Positions 52,620 to 62,069 of a DNA stretch of 64,000 nucleotides are shown here, one piece after another. Under the pieces are notes generated by a model, which saw only the letters and a program-made list of their open reading frames with translations, searched no databases and was not told the DNA's origin. This stretch comes from Oxalobacteraceae bacterium. Its GTDB lineage: Bacteria > Pseudomonadota > Gammaproteobacteria > Burkholderiales > Burkholderiaceae_D. Each line of letters starts with the position of its first letter. Position 1 is the first letter of the stretch. The translations under genes were made by a program, and so were the position numbers. The DNA lies in NCBI GenBank assembly GCA_013284265.1, contig JABTBR010000005.1, positions 121,328 to 185,327 of the forward strand, given 5' to 3'.

Positions 52620-53609
52620 TTAGCCCAGCAGGTGCTTGACGCCGGCTTGCTCTTCCAGCAGTTCGTTCAGCGTGCGGTTGATGCCTTCTTGCGTGAAAGC
52701 GTCGATTTCCAGGCCTTGAACGATTTTGTATTCGCCGTTTTCGGTGGTGACCGGGAAGCCGAACATCACGCCTTCAGGGATACCGTAGGAGCCATCCGAA
52801 GGCACGCCCATGGTGGTCCACTTGCCCGCGGTGCCCAGCACCCAGTCATGCACGTGGTCGATGGCGGCGTTGGCAGCCGATGCAGCCGAGGACAGGCCGC
52901 GCGCTTCGATGATGGCGGCGCCGCGTTTGCCCACGGTTGGCAGGAACACGTCCTTGTTCCAGACCTGGTCGTTGATCAGGTCCTTGACAGCCTTGCCGCC
53001 GACGGTGGCGAAGCGGTAGTCGGCGTGCATGGTTGGCGAGTGGTTGCCCCACACGCACAGCTGTTCGATGTCCTTGACGGCGGTGCCGGTCTTGGCAGCG
53101 ACTTGCGACAGCGCGCGGTTGTGGTCCAGACGCAGCATGGCGGTGAAGTTTTTCGCTGGCAGCGACGGTGCCGATTTCATGGCGATGTAGGCATTGGTGT
53201 TGGCAGGGTTGCCGACCACCAGCACTTTGACGTTGCGCGAAGCGACGGCGTCGAGCGCCTTGCCTTGCACGGTGAAGATCTGGGCATTCGCTTCCAGCAG
53301 GTCTTTACGTTCCATGCCTGGGCCGCGTGGACGTGCGCCAACCAGAACGGCGACGTCGGCATCCTTGAATGCGGTCAGCGGATCGGAGTGGGCGTGCATT
53401 TCGGCCAGCAGTGGGAAAGCGCAATCGTCGATTTCCATCATCACGCCCTTCAGGGCCTTCTGTGCTTTTTCGTCAGCGATTTCCAGCAGTTGCAGGATAA
53501 CTGGTTGGTCTTTGCCGAGCATGTCGCCGTTGGCGATGCGGAACAGCAGAGCGTAGCCGATCTGACCGGCGGCGCCGGTGACAGCAACGCGCATTGGGGT
53601 TTTAGCCAT
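52620..53609 (-). CDS. mdh: malate dehydrogenase
   Basis: A 329-residue NAD-dependent enzyme interconverting malate and oxaloacetate. NAD-binding [21 protein letters not shown] is at residues 11-31. The substrate arginines are in [27 protein letters not shown] follows, and the catalytic His is in [13 protein letters not shown]. Length and motifs fit the cytosolic-type MDH of betaproteobacteria. GGAG precedes the ATG. It is divergent from the GntR regulator and upstream of the CitE-like gene, with a strong hairpin in the gap. Confidence 0.96.
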   Translation of the reverse strand: MAKTPMRVAVTGAAGQIGYALLFRIANGDMLGKDQPVILQLLEIADEKAQKALKGVMMEIDDCAFPLLAEMHAHSDPLTAFKDADVAVLVGARPRGPGMERKDLLEANAQIFTVQGKALDAVASRNVKVLVVGNPANTNAYIAMKSAPSLPAKNFTAMLRLDHNRALSQVAAKTGTAVKDIEQLCVWGNHSPTMHADYRFATVGGKAVKDLINDQVWNKDVFLPTVGKRGAAIIEARGLSSAASAANAAIDHVHDWVLGTAGKWTTMGVPSDGSYGIPEGVMFGFPVTTENGEYKIVQGLEIDAFTQEGINRTLNELLEEQAGVKHLLG

Positions 53610-53935
53610 GATGAATCTCCAAAGTGGGAATGAAAACGATCTTGAAGCTGGGCCTACGCTTACGGGAAAACAGTAATGATACCAAACCGGCAGCGGTTTA
53701 TTCGCTCACATTTGGACATTCGGCTGTAATTGACCTTTGGCGTGCCCGGGTCTATGCTTCCTGGACGTTTCGGGCGTCGCGCTGTCGCGTTGCCGTCTCT
53801 CCAAAAACCGCATGGTTGGCGAGTGTAGGCTCCTGCGTTGCATCTGTCAATCATATCTTATGTCTTATATAAGACACATAAGTTGTTGGTGGTTTTGCTG
53901 GACGGGAAGGGCCTTTTGTGGTGAAATCTCGCCCT
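53610..53935. promoter_or_regulatory. divergent control region mdh / GntR regulator
   Basis: No gene is supported in this 326-base gap. It holds a perfect palindrome at 53862-53875 (annotated separately). It also holds a forward promoter-like pair, TTGACC (53730-53735), 17 bases, TATGCT (53753-53758). The mdh promoter should lie between 53620 and 53860 on the reverse strand, but no clear boxes were identified. Confidence 0.45.
53862..53875. promoter_or_regulatory. GntR-type operator candidate
   Basis: GTCTTATATAAGAC is a perfect 14-base palindrome, extended imperfectly to TTATGTCTTATATAAGACACATAA on both sides. It lies about 60 bases before the GntR start. AT-cored palindromes with GTCTTA-type arms are typical GntR-family sites, so autoregulation (and possibly control of mdh) is likely. 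I found no second perfect copy before sdhC or gltA. Confidence 0.6.
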
Positions 53936-54739
53936 ATGAATCCCGTCCCGCCCAACCTGACCAACAATGCCGGCGCCGCCTCTGCAGGCGCGGCGGTCAG
54001 CCCGTCCGCGGGCGCGGCAGCCTCGCCCACCTTCTCGCCGCTGTACCAGCAGATCAAGGCCCTGATCACCCAGAGCCTGCAATCGGGCGAGTGGAAGCCG
54101 GGCGAGCTGATTCCCAGCGAGGTCGAGCTGGCCAACCGTTTCAAGGTCAGCCAGGGCACGGTGCGCAAGGCCATCGACGAGCTGGCGGCCGAAAATCTGG
54201 TGATGCGGCGCCAGGGCAAGGGCACCTTCGTGTCCACCCACCACGAGGCGCGCGCCCACTTCCGTTTCCTGCGCCTGATGCCCGACGAGGGCGTGCCGCA
54301 CTATCCCGAAAGCAAGTTTATCGAAGTCAAGCGCATGCGCGCCCCGGCCGATGTGGCGCGCCTGCTCGACCTGAAGTCGGGCGACGCCGTGATCTTCATC
54401 AAGCGGGTGCAATCGTTTGACGGCCTGCCGACCATCGTCGAAGAACTGTGGCTGCCGGGCATGACCTTCAAGGGCCTGACCGCCGAGCGCCTGGTCGAAT
54501 ACAAGGGGCCGATGTATGGCCTGTTCGAGTCCGAATTCGGTACCCGCATGATACGCGCGGCCGAAAAGATCCGCGCCGTCTGCGCCGATGGCGCCAACGC
54601 CGAACTGCTGCACCTGCCGGCGGGGACGCCGCTGCTGTGCTCCGAGCGGGTCTCGTTTACCTATGGCGACAAGCCGGTCGAGCTGCGCCGCGGCCTGTAC
54701 TCGACCGAGCGGCACCACTATCAGAACGATTTGAACTGA
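53936..54739 (+). CDS. GntR family transcriptional regulator (UTRA domain)
   Basis: A 267-residue regulator. After an Ala/Pro-rich lead, the GntR winged helix spans residues about 35-105 (FSPLYQQIKALITQSLQSGEWKPGELIPSEVELANRFKVSQGTVRKAIDELAAENLVMRRQGKGTFV). The rest is a UTRA ligand-binding domain (MYGLFESEFG, EKIRAVCADGANAELL, RGLYSTERHHYQND). A GTG at 53918 with GGAAGG upstream would add six residues and is a real alternative start. Between mdh and sdhCDAB it is likely the local regulator of TCA genes, sensing an organic acid; that is inference. Confidence 0.88.
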   Translation: MNPVPPNLTNNAGAASAGAAVSPSAGAAASPTFSPLYQQIKALITQSLQSGEWKPGELIPSEVELANRFKVSQGTVRKAIDELAAENLVMRRQGKGTFVSTHHEARAHFRFLRLMPDEGVPHYPESKFIEVKRMRAPADVARLLDLKSGDAVIFIKRVQSFDGLPTIVEELWLPGMTFKGLTAERLVEYKGPMYGLFESEFGTRMIRAAEKIRAVCADGANAELLHLPAGTPLLCSERVSFTYGDKPVELRRGLYSTERHHYQNDLN

Positions 54740-55050
54740 GCAAGCAACTGCTTGGGGCTGGGGGCGGTGGATGCCTGCCGTTTAGGAAATTGCTTAACTG
54801 GCGGGCCGGCGGCGGCGGTTTAAACCCACAGCAAAGAGCCGGGGTCTGACCCGCCGGGTCAGACCCCAGGGTTGCGCCGTGGGTTTGGTCATGCTGCACC
54901 GCAGCGAAAAATGCAGCACGGAAAGCGTTTTTCTGTGTTCTGCCAAACACTATTTTTGTTATATGTAACAATAGATATTGGTTTGAACTGTGAAAATCGG
55001 CGAAAATCGCAGTCTCACATATTTTAGTTAAGCTCAAGGGGGGTCTTGTT
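54740..55050. promoter_or_regulatory. 311-base region upstream of sdhC
   Basis: It contains one full intergenic repeat (54800-54886) and then AT-rich sequence. An inverted repeat TTGTTATATGTAACAA (54956-54971) lies about 80 bases before sdhC and is a candidate regulatory site or part of the sdh promoter. No convincing -35/-10 pair was found, and no gene is supported. Confidence 0.45.
54800..54886 (+). repeat. intergenic palindromic repeat, copy 5
   Basis: The core is at 54841-54867 (GGGGTCTGACCC / GGGTCAGACCCC). Left arm AAACCCACAGC and right arm GCCGTGGGTTT are preceded by GCGGGCCGGCGGC. Orientation as copies 1 and 2. It lies between the GntR gene and sdhC, so it may also end the GntR transcript. 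Confidence 0.8.
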
Positions 55051-55473
55051 ATGTCTGAAGCCGTAAGAGAAGTACCAAAAAAAGAACGGCCAAAATTTAC
55101 CAATATACACATCACGCAGTTGCCAAGTTACCGTTTGCCGCTGGCCGGCGTCGTGTCCATCTTGCACCGCATCAGTGGTTTCCTGATGTTCGCGTTGTTG
55201 CCATTCGTTCTGTATCTGCTGGAACTGAGCCTGCGTTCCGAAATGTCCTTTTCCTATTTCCAGGGCTTCGCTTCGAACCCCCTGGTCAAACTGATCATCC
55301 TGGCCCTGGTCTGGGGCTATATGCAGCACTTCTGCGCCGGCGTGCGCCATCTGGTGATGGACCTGCACTACGGTCTGGACAAGGATTCGGCCCGTAAGTC
55401 GGCCGCCGGCGTGCTGGTGGTGAGCCTGACGCTGACCGCCCTCGTTGCCCTGAAACTGTTTGGAGTATTTTAA
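55051..55473 (+). CDS. sdhC: succinate dehydrogenase cytochrome b556 subunit
   Basis: A 140-residue membrane protein with three hydrophobic segments. Family motifs are LPSYRLPLAGVVSILHRISGFLMF (quinone-site Ser/Arg region) and the heme-ligand His region MQHFCAGVRHLVMDLHYG. It anchors SdhAB to the membrane and helps bind heme b and ubiquinone. It is the first gene of sdhCDAB. The AAGGGGGG ribosome site is close to the ATG. Its stop overlaps the sdhD start by one base. Confidence 0.94.
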   Translation: MSEAVREVPKKERPKFTNIHITQLPSYRLPLAGVVSILHRISGFLMFALLPFVLYLLELSLRSEMSFSYFQGFASNPLVKLIILALVWGYMQHFCAGVRHLVMDLHYGLDKDSARKSAAGVLVVSLTLTALVALKLFGVF

Positions 55474-55838
55474 TGGCGAACAATAATGTCGGACCTAAAC
55501 GCCTGGTCGTCGGCGCCCACTACGGCCTGAAAGACTGGCTGGCCCAGCGCGTGACCGCGGTACTGATGGTGGTCTACACCGCCACCCTGCTGATCGCCTT
55601 CCTGACTGGCCAGAACTTCAGCTATGAAGGCTGGGCTGGCCTGTTCGCCTGCCAGTGGTTCAAGCTGTTTACCGCCGTCACCCTGTTCGGCCTGTTCTAC
55701 CACGCCTGGGTCGGCATGCGTGACATCTGGATGGACTATGTCAAGTCCATCGGTGTGCGCCTGACCCTGCAAATTGCCACCATGCTGTGGTTGATCGCCT
55801 GCGCGTTCTACGCCGTACAAATTATCTGGAGTGTTTAA
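55473..55838 (+). CDS. sdhD: succinate dehydrogenase membrane anchor subunit
   Basis: A 121-residue protein with three membrane segments. The family features [23 protein letters not shown] and [16 protein letters not shown] (His/Asp-Tyr quinone site) are clear. With SdhC it forms the membrane domain of complex II. Its ATG shares a base with the sdhC stop, and sdhA begins 2 bases after its own stop, so translation is coupled. Confidence 0.93.
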   Translation: MANNNVGPKRLVVGAHYGLKDWLAQRVTAVLMVVYTATLLIAFLTGQNFSYEGWAGLFACQWFKLFTAVTLFGLFYHAWVGMRDIWMDYVKSIGVRLTLQIATMLWLIACAFYAVQIIWSV

Positions 55839-55840
55839 TC

Positions 55841-57619
55841 GTGGCAGCTATCAAATCTGCAATTCCTACCCGCCGCTTTGACGCGGTCATCGTCGGCGCC
55901 GGCGGCTCCGGCATGCGCGCATCCCTGCAACTGGCCGAAGCCGGCCTGAACGTGGCGGTGCTGTCGAAAGTGTTCCCGACCCGTTCGCACACCGTGGCGG
56001 CCCAGGGCGGCATCGGCGCATCGCTGGGCAATATGGCCGAAGACAGTTGGTTCTGGCATATGTTCGACACCGTCAAGGGTGGCGACTACCTGGGCGACCA
56101 GGATGCGATCGAATTCATGTGCCGCGAAGCACCGAAGGTGGTCTACGAGCTGGAACACTTCGGCATGCCTTTCGACCGCAATCCGGACGGCACCATTTAC
56201 CAGCGCCCGTTCGGCGGCCACACCGCCAACTTCGGCGAAAAAGCTGTGCAACGCGCCTGCGCCGCGGCCGACCGTACCGGTCACGCCCTGCTGCACACCC
56301 TGTATCAGCGCAATGTGCGCGCCCGTACCCACTTCTTCGTCGAATGGATGGCGCTCGACGTCATCCGTGACGCCGAAGGCGACGTCGTCGGCGTGGTCGC
56401 GCTGGAGATGGAAACCGGCGAATGCATGATCCTGGAAGCGAAGACCACCATCTTCGCCACCGGTGGCGCCGGCCGTATCTTCGCCGCCTCGACCAATGCC
56501 TTCATCAACACCGGCGACGGCATGGGCATGGCGGCACGCGCCGGCCTGCCGCTGCAGGACATGGAGTTCTGGCAGTTCCACCCGACCGGCGTGGCCGGCG
56601 CGGGCGTCCTCATTACCGAGGGTGTGCGCGGCGAGGGCGGTATCCTGATCAACTCCGAAGGCGAACGTTTCATGGAGCGCTATGCGCCGACGCTGAAGGA
56701 TCTGGCGCCGCGCGACTTCGTCTCGCGTTCGATGGACCAGGAGATCAAGGAAGGCCGCGGCTGCGGTCCGAACAAGGATCACGTCATGCTGGACCTGCGC
56801 CACATCGGCGCCGACACCATCGCCAAGCGCCTGCCGTCGATTCTGGAAATCGGCCACAAGTTCGCCAACGTCGATGCGACCAAGGAACCGATTCCTGTCG
56901 TGCCGACGATTCACTACCAGATGGGCGGCATCCCGACCAATATCCACGGTCAGGTCGTCACCCCGAACGGCGACGGCACCCAGAAAGTGGTCAACGGCCT
57001 GTACGCGATCGGCGAATGCGCCTGCGTCTCGGTGCACGGCGCCAACCGCCTGGGCACCAACTCGCTGCTCGACCTGGTGGTGTTCGGCCGCGCGGCCGGT
57101 AACCACGTGGTCGCGTCGAACCTGAAGCAGAAGGAAAACAAGCCGCTGCCGAAGGACGCCGCCGATTTCGCGATGGGCCGCCTGAACAAGCTGGAAACCT
57201 CGACCGGTTCGGAAAAAGTGCAGGGCGTCGCCAACGACATCCGCGCCACGATGCAGAAGTACTGCGGCGTGTTCCGTACCGATGCGCTGCTGACCCAGGG
57301 CGCCAAGGAAATCATGGTGCTCGACGAGCGCCGCAAGCACGTTTCGTACAAGGACAAGTCCAAGGTCTTCAACACCGCCCGCGTGGAAGCGCTGGAACTG
57401 GACAACCTGATCGAGACCGCCAAAGCGACGATCACTTCGGCCGTGGCCCGCAAGGAATCCCGTGGCGCGCACGCGCACAGCGATTTCCCGAACCGCGACG
57501 ACGACAACTGGATGAAGCATACCCTGTGGTACTCGGACAGCAACCGCCTGGAATACAAGGCAGTCGTTACCAAGCCGCTGACGGTTGATACCTTCAAGCC
57601 GAAACCACGTACTTTCTAA
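55841..57619 (+). CDS. sdhA: succinate dehydrogenase flavoprotein subunit
   Basis: A 592-residue catalytic subunit oxidising succinate to fumarate. The FAD motif is [14 protein letters not shown]. The covalent FAD His is His50 in [12 protein letters not shown]. Substrate-site blocks are [30 protein letters not shown] and [18 protein letters not shown]. Start at GTG 55841, 2 bases after sdhD, with GGAG upstream; the frame could extend further but would overlap sdhD. All catalytic residues look intact. Confidence 0.96.
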   Translation: MAAIKSAIPTRRFDAVIVGAGGSGMRASLQLAEAGLNVAVLSKVFPTRSHTVAAQGGIGASLGNMAEDSWFWHMFDTVKGGDYLGDQDAIEFMCREAPKVVYELEHFGMPFDRNPDGTIYQRPFGGHTANFGEKAVQRACAAADRTGHALLHTLYQRNVRARTHFFVEWMALDVIRDAEGDVVGVVALEMETGECMILEAKTTIFATGGAGRIFAASTNAFINTGDGMGMAARAGLPLQDMEFWQFHPTGVAGAGVLITEGVRGEGGILINSEGERFMERYAPTLKDLAPRDFVSRSMDQEIKEGRGCGPNKDHVMLDLRHIGADTIAKRLPSILEIGHKFANVDATKEPIPVVPTIHYQMGGIPTNIHGQVVTPNGDGTQKVVNGLYAIGECACVSVHGANRLGTNSLLDLVVFGRAAGNHVVASNLKQKENKPLPKDAADFAMGRLNKLETSTGSEKVQGVANDIRATMQKYCGVFRTDALLTQGAKEIMVLDERRKHVSYKDKSKVFNTARVEALELDNLIETAKATITSAVARKESRGAHAHSDFPNRDDDNWMKHTLWYSDSNRLEYKAVVTKPLTVDTFKPKPRTF

Positions 57620-57629
57620 GGGCCAGAAC

Positions 57630-58340
57630 ATGCCACGCACTCTCAAATTCAAAATCTACCGCTACGATCCTGACCAGGATGCCAAGCCGTACATGCAGGA
57701 CCTGACGGTCGAATTGAAAGACACCGACAAGATGCTGCTCGACGCACTGCAGCGCATCAAGTCCGACGTCGACGATTCGCTGGCCCTGCGCCGCTCCTGC
57801 CGCGAAGGCGTCTGCGGTTCCGACGCGATGAACATCAACGGCAAGAACGGTCTGGCCTGCACCACCAATCTGAACGAGCTGTCCGAGCCGATCATCCTGC
57901 GCCCGCTGCCAGGCCTGCCGGTGATCCGCGACCTGATCGTCGACATGACGCAGTTCTTCAAGCAGTACGATTCGATCAAGCCTTACCTGATCAACGATTC
58001 GATTCCGCCTGAAAAAGAGCGTCTGCAGAGCCCGACCGAGCGCGAAGAGCTCGACGGCCTGTACGAGTGCATCCTGTGCGCCTGCTGCTCGACGTCCTGC
58101 CCCTCGTTCTGGTGGAATCCGGACAAGTTCGTCGGCCCGGCCGGCCTGCTGCAAGCCTACCGCTTCATCGCCGACTCGCGCGACGAAGCGACCGGCGCGC
58201 GTCTGGACAACCTGGAAGACCCGTATCGTCTGTTCCGCTGCCACTCGATCATGAACTGCGTCGACGTGTGCCCGAAAGGCCTGAATCCGAACAAGGCCAT
58301 CGGTAAAATCAAGGAATTGATGGTGCGCCGCGCGATCTAA
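57630..58340 (+). CDS. sdhB: succinate dehydrogenase iron-sulfur subunit
   Basis: A 236-residue subunit carrying electrons from FAD to quinone. The 2Fe-2S ligands are in [22 protein letters not shown]. The 4Fe-4S and 3Fe-4S ligands are in [25 protein letters not shown] and [17 protein letters not shown]. Start at [14 protein letters not shown], 10 bases after the sdhA stop. A GC-rich hairpin (58359-58382) separates it from sdhE. Confidence 0.96.
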   Translation: MPRTLKFKIYRYDPDQDAKPYMQDLTVELKDTDKMLLDALQRIKSDVDDSLALRRSCREGVCGSDAMNINGKNGLACTTNLNELSEPIILRPLPGLPVIRDLIVDMTQFFKQYDSIKPYLINDSIPPEKERLQSPTEREELDGLYECILCACCSTSCPSFWWNPDKFVGPAGLLQAYRFIADSRDEATGARLDNLEDPYRLFRCHSIMNCVDVCPKGLNPNKAIGKIKELMVRRAI

Positions 58341-58358
58341 GCGGCCGCAGCATCGCCA

Positions 58359-58382
58359 CGCCCGCCGCCCCGGCGGCGGGCG
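58359..58382. other. GC-rich hairpin between sdhB and sdhE
   Basis: CGCCCGCCG and CGGCGGGCG form a strong stem with a short CCCCGG-type loop. No T-run follows, so it is more likely an mRNA-stabilising or attenuating hairpin than a full terminator. Confidence 0.4.
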
Positions 58383-58444
58383 TATCATGTAATTTCAGCC
58401 GTACCGGGCCGCGCTGTGCGGCCTCACCGAGTAGCACACTGAAG

Positions 58445-58726
58445 ATGACCGAACCGAACAATATTGCGCATCAGTCCGACCCCGCCAACCGCGCCCGATT
58501 GCGCTGGCGCTCGCGGCGCGGACTGCTGGAAAACGACATTATCCTGACCCGTTTCCTCGATGCGCATGAAACCGAATTGACCGACGAGGAAGTGGACGCG
58601 TTCACGCGGCTCCTCGATTTGTCGGACAATGACCTGATGGATCTGGTGCTGGCCCGAAAAGAGCCGGAAGGCGAAGCCGATCTGCCGCACGTGCATGCAC
58701 TGCTGCAGCGACTGCGCCGCGCTTAA
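58445..58726 (+). CDS. sdhE: succinate dehydrogenase flavinylation factor SdhE
   Basis: A 93-residue helical protein of the SDH assembly factor 2 family. The hallmark RGxxE motif is present as RRGLLEND, and LLDLSDNDLMDLVLARKEP matches the family's C-terminal half. It helps attach FAD covalently to SdhA. Location right after sdhCDAB fits this role. Its stop is about 100 bases before gltA. Confidence 0.93.
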   Translation: MTEPNNIAHQSDPANRARLRWRSRRGLLENDIILTRFLDAHETELTDEEVDAFTRLLDLSDNDLMDLVLARKEPEGEADLPHVHALLQRLRRA

Positions 58727-58829
58727 AGGATAGGCGCGCCGCGCACGATGCGTCTAAGCCTGTTTGCATGTCCCAGAAATAATCGACGTTTTTTTTTACC
58801 TGCCCCATCTCTCCAAGAAGGAAGAGTCC

Positions 58830-60134
58830 ATGAATACCTCTGATAACAAAGCTACCCTGTCGTTCTCCGATGGCAGCCCATCGATTGAATTCCCGATCTA
58901 CCAGGGTACCGTTGGTCCCGATGTCATCGACATCCGCAAGCTGTACGGCAGCACCGGCAAATTCACCTATGATCCAGGTTTCATGTCGACCGCGGCATGC
59001 AACTCGTCGATCACCTACATCGATGGCGACAAGGGCGAGCTGCTGTACCGCGGCTACCCGATCGAGCAGCTGGCCGTTAACGCCGACTTCATGGAATCGT
59101 GCTACTTGCTGCTGAACGGTGAACTGCCGAACGCGGCGCAGAAAACCAAGTTCGTCGACACCGTGACCAAGCACACGATGGTGCACGAGCAGATGCAATT
59201 CTTCTTCCGCGGCTTCCGCCGCGACGCGCACCCGATGTCGGTACTGGTTGGTACCGTCGGCGCGCTGGCTTCGTTCTACCACGATTCGCTCGACATCAAC
59301 GACCCGCATCACCGCGAAGTGTCGGCCATCCGCCTGATCGCCAAGATGCCTACCCTGGTGGCGATGTCGTACAAATACTCGATCGGCCAGCCTTTCGTGT
59401 ACCCACGCAACGACCTGTCGTACAGCGCCAACTTCATGCGCATGATGTTCGGCAATCCTTGTGAAGAATACAAGATCAATGACGTGCTGGTGCGCGCACT
59501 GGACCGTATCCTGATCCTGCACGCCGATCACGAGCAGAATGCGTCGACCTCGACCGTGCGCCTGTCCGGTTCCTCGGGCGCCAATCCATTCGCCTGTATC
59601 GCTGCCGGTATCGCCTGCCTGTGGGGCCCTGCCCACGGCGGCGCCAACGAAGCGGCACTGAATATGCTGAAAGAAATCGGTTCGGTCGACAAGATCCCCG
59701 AGTTCATCGCCAAGGTCAAAGATAAGAACTCCGGCGTCAAGCTGATGGGCTTCGGTCACCGCGTCTACAAGAACTTCGACCCACGCGCCAAGCTGATGCG
59801 TGAAACCTGCCACGAAGTGCTGAACGAACTGGGCCTGCATGACGACCCATTGTTCAAGCTGGCGATGGAACTGGAAAAGATTGCACTGAACGACGAATAC
59901 TTCGTTTCGCGCAAGCTGTACCCGAACGTCGACTTCTACTCGGGCATCGTGCAATCGGCACTGGGCATCCCTGTGTCGCTGTTTACCGGTATCTTCGCCA
60001 TGGCCCGCACCATCGGCTGGATCGCCCAGTGGAACGAAATGATCTCCGATCCGGAACAAAAGATCGGCCGCCCACGTCAGCTGTTCGTCGGCTCGACCAC
60101 GCGCGAAGTGCTGCCGCTGGACAAACGCGCCTAA
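58830..60134 (+). CDS. gltA: citrate synthase
   Basis: A 434-residue type II (hexameric, NADH-sensitive type) citrate synthase condensing acetyl-CoA and oxaloacetate. Catalytic His residues are in the [16 protein letters not shown] and [16 protein letters not shown] blocks, and the catalytic Asp is in VDFYSGI. An N-terminal small domain typical of Gram-negative enzymes is present. Start at [12 protein letters not shown] after AAGGAAG; a longer frame from 58764 lacks support. It ends the sdh-gltA TCA block with a strong terminator. Confidence 0.96.
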   Translation: MNTSDNKATLSFSDGSPSIEFPIYQGTVGPDVIDIRKLYGSTGKFTYDPGFMSTAACNSSITYIDGDKGELLYRGYPIEQLAVNADFMESCYLLLNGELPNAAQKTKFVDTVTKHTMVHEQMQFFFRGFRRDAHPMSVLVGTVGALASFYHDSLDINDPHHREVSAIRLIAKMPTLVAMSYKYSIGQPFVYPRNDLSYSANFMRMMFGNPCEEYKINDVLVRALDRILILHADHEQNASTSTVRLSGSSGANPFACIAAGIACLWGPAHGGANEAALNMLKEIGSVDKIPEFIAKVKDKNSGVKLMGFGHRVYKNFDPRAKLMRETCHEVLNELGLHDDPLFKLAMELEKIALNDEYFVSRKLYPNVDFYSGIVQSALGIPVSLFTGIFAMARTIGWIAQWNEMISDPEQKIGRPRQLFVGSTTREVLPLDKRA

Positions 60135-60156
60135 GCGTCGTTCTCCGCCGCACAGT

Positions 60157-60186
60157 AAAAAACGGGCTTCGGCCCGTTTTTTTTTG
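60157..60186 (+). terminator. rho-independent terminator of gltA
   Basis: ACGGGC-TTCG-GCCCGT followed by nine T residues, 23 bases after the gltA stop. Confidence 0.92.
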
Positions 60187-60254
60187 CTTTGGCTCAGAAG
60201 AAGGGCCGACTTGCCCGATTATGCTAATGTGCCGGTATGGACGAGGAGGGCATC

Positions 60255-60545
60255 ATGTCTGAAGCAGATTTCCAAGGAATTCCCATCGAGCTCGATGAAG
60301 AGACGCATGCCCGGGTGCTGCGCCTGGGTAGGCAGCGAGGCGAGTCCATCAGTCGGATCGCAGCGGAAGCAGTCAGGCATTATCTTGACTGGGTAGACGG
60401 ACTGAACGTATTTGACCGGGGCGCCGTCGAGGCCGCCATTGAGCATAAAAAGAATGGCTTGCATCTGACTTCCGCAGAGGCGGATAGTTGGCTTGCCGAA
60501 CTGGAGGCTGGCAATGATGTCGAGCCTCCGGCATGCCACAGCTAA
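60255..60545 (+). CDS. ribbon-helix-helix antitoxin-like protein
   Basis: A 96-residue acidic protein. The N-terminal IPIELDEETHARVLRLGRQRGESISRIAAEAVRHYLDWVD is an RHS/CopG-type ribbon-helix-helix DNA-binding domain. The C-terminal part (LTSAEADSWLAELEAGNDVEPP) would wrap the toxin. Start at 60255 because AGGAGGG lies just upstream; an ATG at 60237 is in frame. It overlaps the toxin gene by 13 bases, the usual type II toxin-antitoxin layout. Autoregulation of the pair is expected. Confidence 0.82.
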   Translation: MSEADFQGIPIELDEETHARVLRLGRQRGESISRIAAEAVRHYLDWVDGLNVFDRGAVEAAIEHKKNGLHLTSAEADSWLAELEAGNDVEPPACHS

Positions 60546-60823
60546 TCTGGTCGCCGCGCGCCTTGCGCGACATACAGCGCATTTACCGGTTTCTGTATGC
60601 AAAAAATCCCAAGGCGGCCAAGCGGGCCGTTGCCGCGATCCGGCGTGGCATTACCTCACTGGCCGACTTTCCCGATGCCGGTCAAGCGGCTCCCGATTTA
60701 GGTATTGCTTGCCGACGATGGCTGGTGCGGTTTGGGCGGGATGGGTACGTCGTCGTTTATCGAACAGAGCCGGATTTCGTGCTGTTGTTGTCGCTACGCC
60801 ATCAAAAAGAAACTGTTTCCTAG
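60533..60823 (+). CDS. type II toxin of RelE/ParE family
   Basis: A 96-residue basic protein with the ParE/RelE fold pattern: LIWSPRALRDIQRIYRFLYAKNPKAAKRAVAAIRRGITSLADFPDAGQ, then WLVRFGRDGYVVVYRTEPDFVLLLSLRHQKE. The order of helices then strands and the terminal Arg-His pair resemble ParE (gyrase poison) more than RelE (mRNA cleavage), but I cannot decide the target. It is encoded 13 bases overlapping the antitoxin. Confidence 0.82.
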   Translation: MPQLIWSPRALRDIQRIYRFLYAKNPKAAKRAVAAIRRGITSLADFPDAGQAAPDLGIACRRWLVRFGRDGYVVVYRTEPDFVLLLSLRHQKETVS

Positions 60824-60874
60824 GTATGGACAGAGAGCGGGCTCACCTGTCCCGCTGAACAGTGGAGAGAAAAC

Positions 60875-61327
60875 ATGATGAAGAATTTGTGCGCGGCACT
60901 CGCGCTTGTCACGCTGGCCTTGTCGGCACAGGCACAAACCGTGCCGCTCTACGACGGCGAATTGGCCAGGTCGCTCGGCGGGGACGACAATGGCATGCGC
61001 CGCTATGTGTTCGTCGTGCTGCGTACGGGGCCGAACAAGGTCCCGGCCGGCAAGGAACGCACGGACATGTTCGAAGGCCATATGGCCAATATCCAGCGCC
61101 TCGCGAACGAGGGCAAGCTGGCCTATGCCGGTCCGCTGGACGGTGTCGATGGCGCGCGCGGCATTTTCATCTTTGCGGTCGACAGCATCGACGAGGCCAA
61201 AAAATTCGTGGCCACCGATCCCGTCATCATCAAGGGCGAAATGGTGGCCGAGTACCACACGCACTTCGGATCGGCAGGCTTGATGATGGTGAATCAGTTG
61301 CACACCAGGATTATCAAGCCCAAGTGA
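60875..61327 (+). CDS. secreted YciI-like protein
   Basis: A 150-residue protein with a signal peptide (MMKNLCAALALVTLALSAQAQ) and a YciI/dimeric ferredoxin-like domain. Visible parts are YVFVVLRTGPNKVPAGKERTDMFEGHMANIQRLANEGKLAYAGPLDG and DEAKKFVATDPVIIKGEMVAEYHTHFG. YciI-type proteins are usually cytoplasmic, so the signal peptide is notable. Conserved His and Asp residues are present but the reaction is unknown. GGAGAG precedes the double ATG. Confidence 0.82.
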   Translation: MMKNLCAALALVTLALSAQAQTVPLYDGELARSLGGDDNGMRRYVFVVLRTGPNKVPAGKERTDMFEGHMANIQRLANEGKLAYAGPLDGVDGARGIFIFAVDSIDEAKKFVATDPVIIKGEMVAEYHTHFGSAGLMMVNQLHTRIIKPK

Positions 61328-61399
61328 GTGACATTGGAGTGCAGAAAGTGATCCACTGAGTTATTATTTTTGCCTTGAATGCAATATCTTTGGGGTGAT

Positions 61400-62044
61400 A
61401 TGAAAGTGGAGCGCATTTCCTTGGCTGGAAAACGGGTCAGGTTGGAATCACTGGAAGAGCGCCATCTGGCGGGGCTGGCGCAAGCGATTGCGGACGGGCG
61501 TCTGTGGGAGTTGCCGGTGACTTTCGTGCCGCCGCCCGAGGAACTAGCCGAGTTTTTATGCAAGGCCGATGCGGCCTTCGAGGCTGGGCGGGAACTGGCC
61601 TTCGCCACCATCGATATCGCCAGCGGCGCCGTGGTGGGCAGTACGCGCTTCCGCGCCATCGACGTGGCGCACCGCCGCGCCGAGATTGGATTTACCTTCA
61701 TTGCGCAATCGTGGCAGCGCAGCCATGTCAACACCGAAGCCAAATACCTGATGCTGCGCCATGCATTCGAGGTGTGGGGCTGCAACCGGGTCGAGTTGCT
61801 GACCGATTTTCTCAACACCAAATCACGCCAAGCCATCGCCCGCCTCGGCGCGCGCGAAGAAGGCGTGGTGCGCAGCCATATGGTGATGCGCGACGGCCGG
61901 GTGCGCGACTCGGTGCTGTTCAGCATCATCGCCAGCGAATGGCCGGACGTAAAGCAAATGCTTGAATTGAAACAAGCTGGTGCGCCTGTTTCGCGAAGAT
62001 CACAGCGGGATGCACAGCGGATCAGGGATTCGGATCCGCTGTAA
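61400..62044 (+). CDS. GNAT family N-acetyltransferase (RimJ/RimL-like)
   Basis: A 214-residue acyltransferase of the type that modifies amino groups with acetyl-CoA. LAGKRVRLESLEERHLAGLAQAI opens the domain, IDVAHRRAEIGFTFIAQSWQRSHVNTEAKYLMLRHAFEVWGCNRVELLTDFLNTKSRQAIARLGAREEGVVR is the characteristic RimJ/RimL core, and RDSVLFSIIASEWPDV ends it. Start at 61400 with GGGGTG upstream; 61379 is an alternative. Target unknown, and it may be unrelated to the neighbouring genes. Confidence 0.85.
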   Translation: MKVERISLAGKRVRLESLEERHLAGLAQAIADGRLWELPVTFVPPPEELAEFLCKADAAFEAGRELAFATIDIASGAVVGSTRFRAIDVAHRRAEIGFTFIAQSWQRSHVNTEAKYLMLRHAFEVWGCNRVELLTDFLNTKSRQAIARLGAREEGVVRSHMVMRDGRVRDSVLFSIIASEWPDVKQMLELKQAGAPVSRRSQRDAQRIRDSDPL

Positions 62045-62069
62045 GCTGTCATGACAACTCAGATATGAC

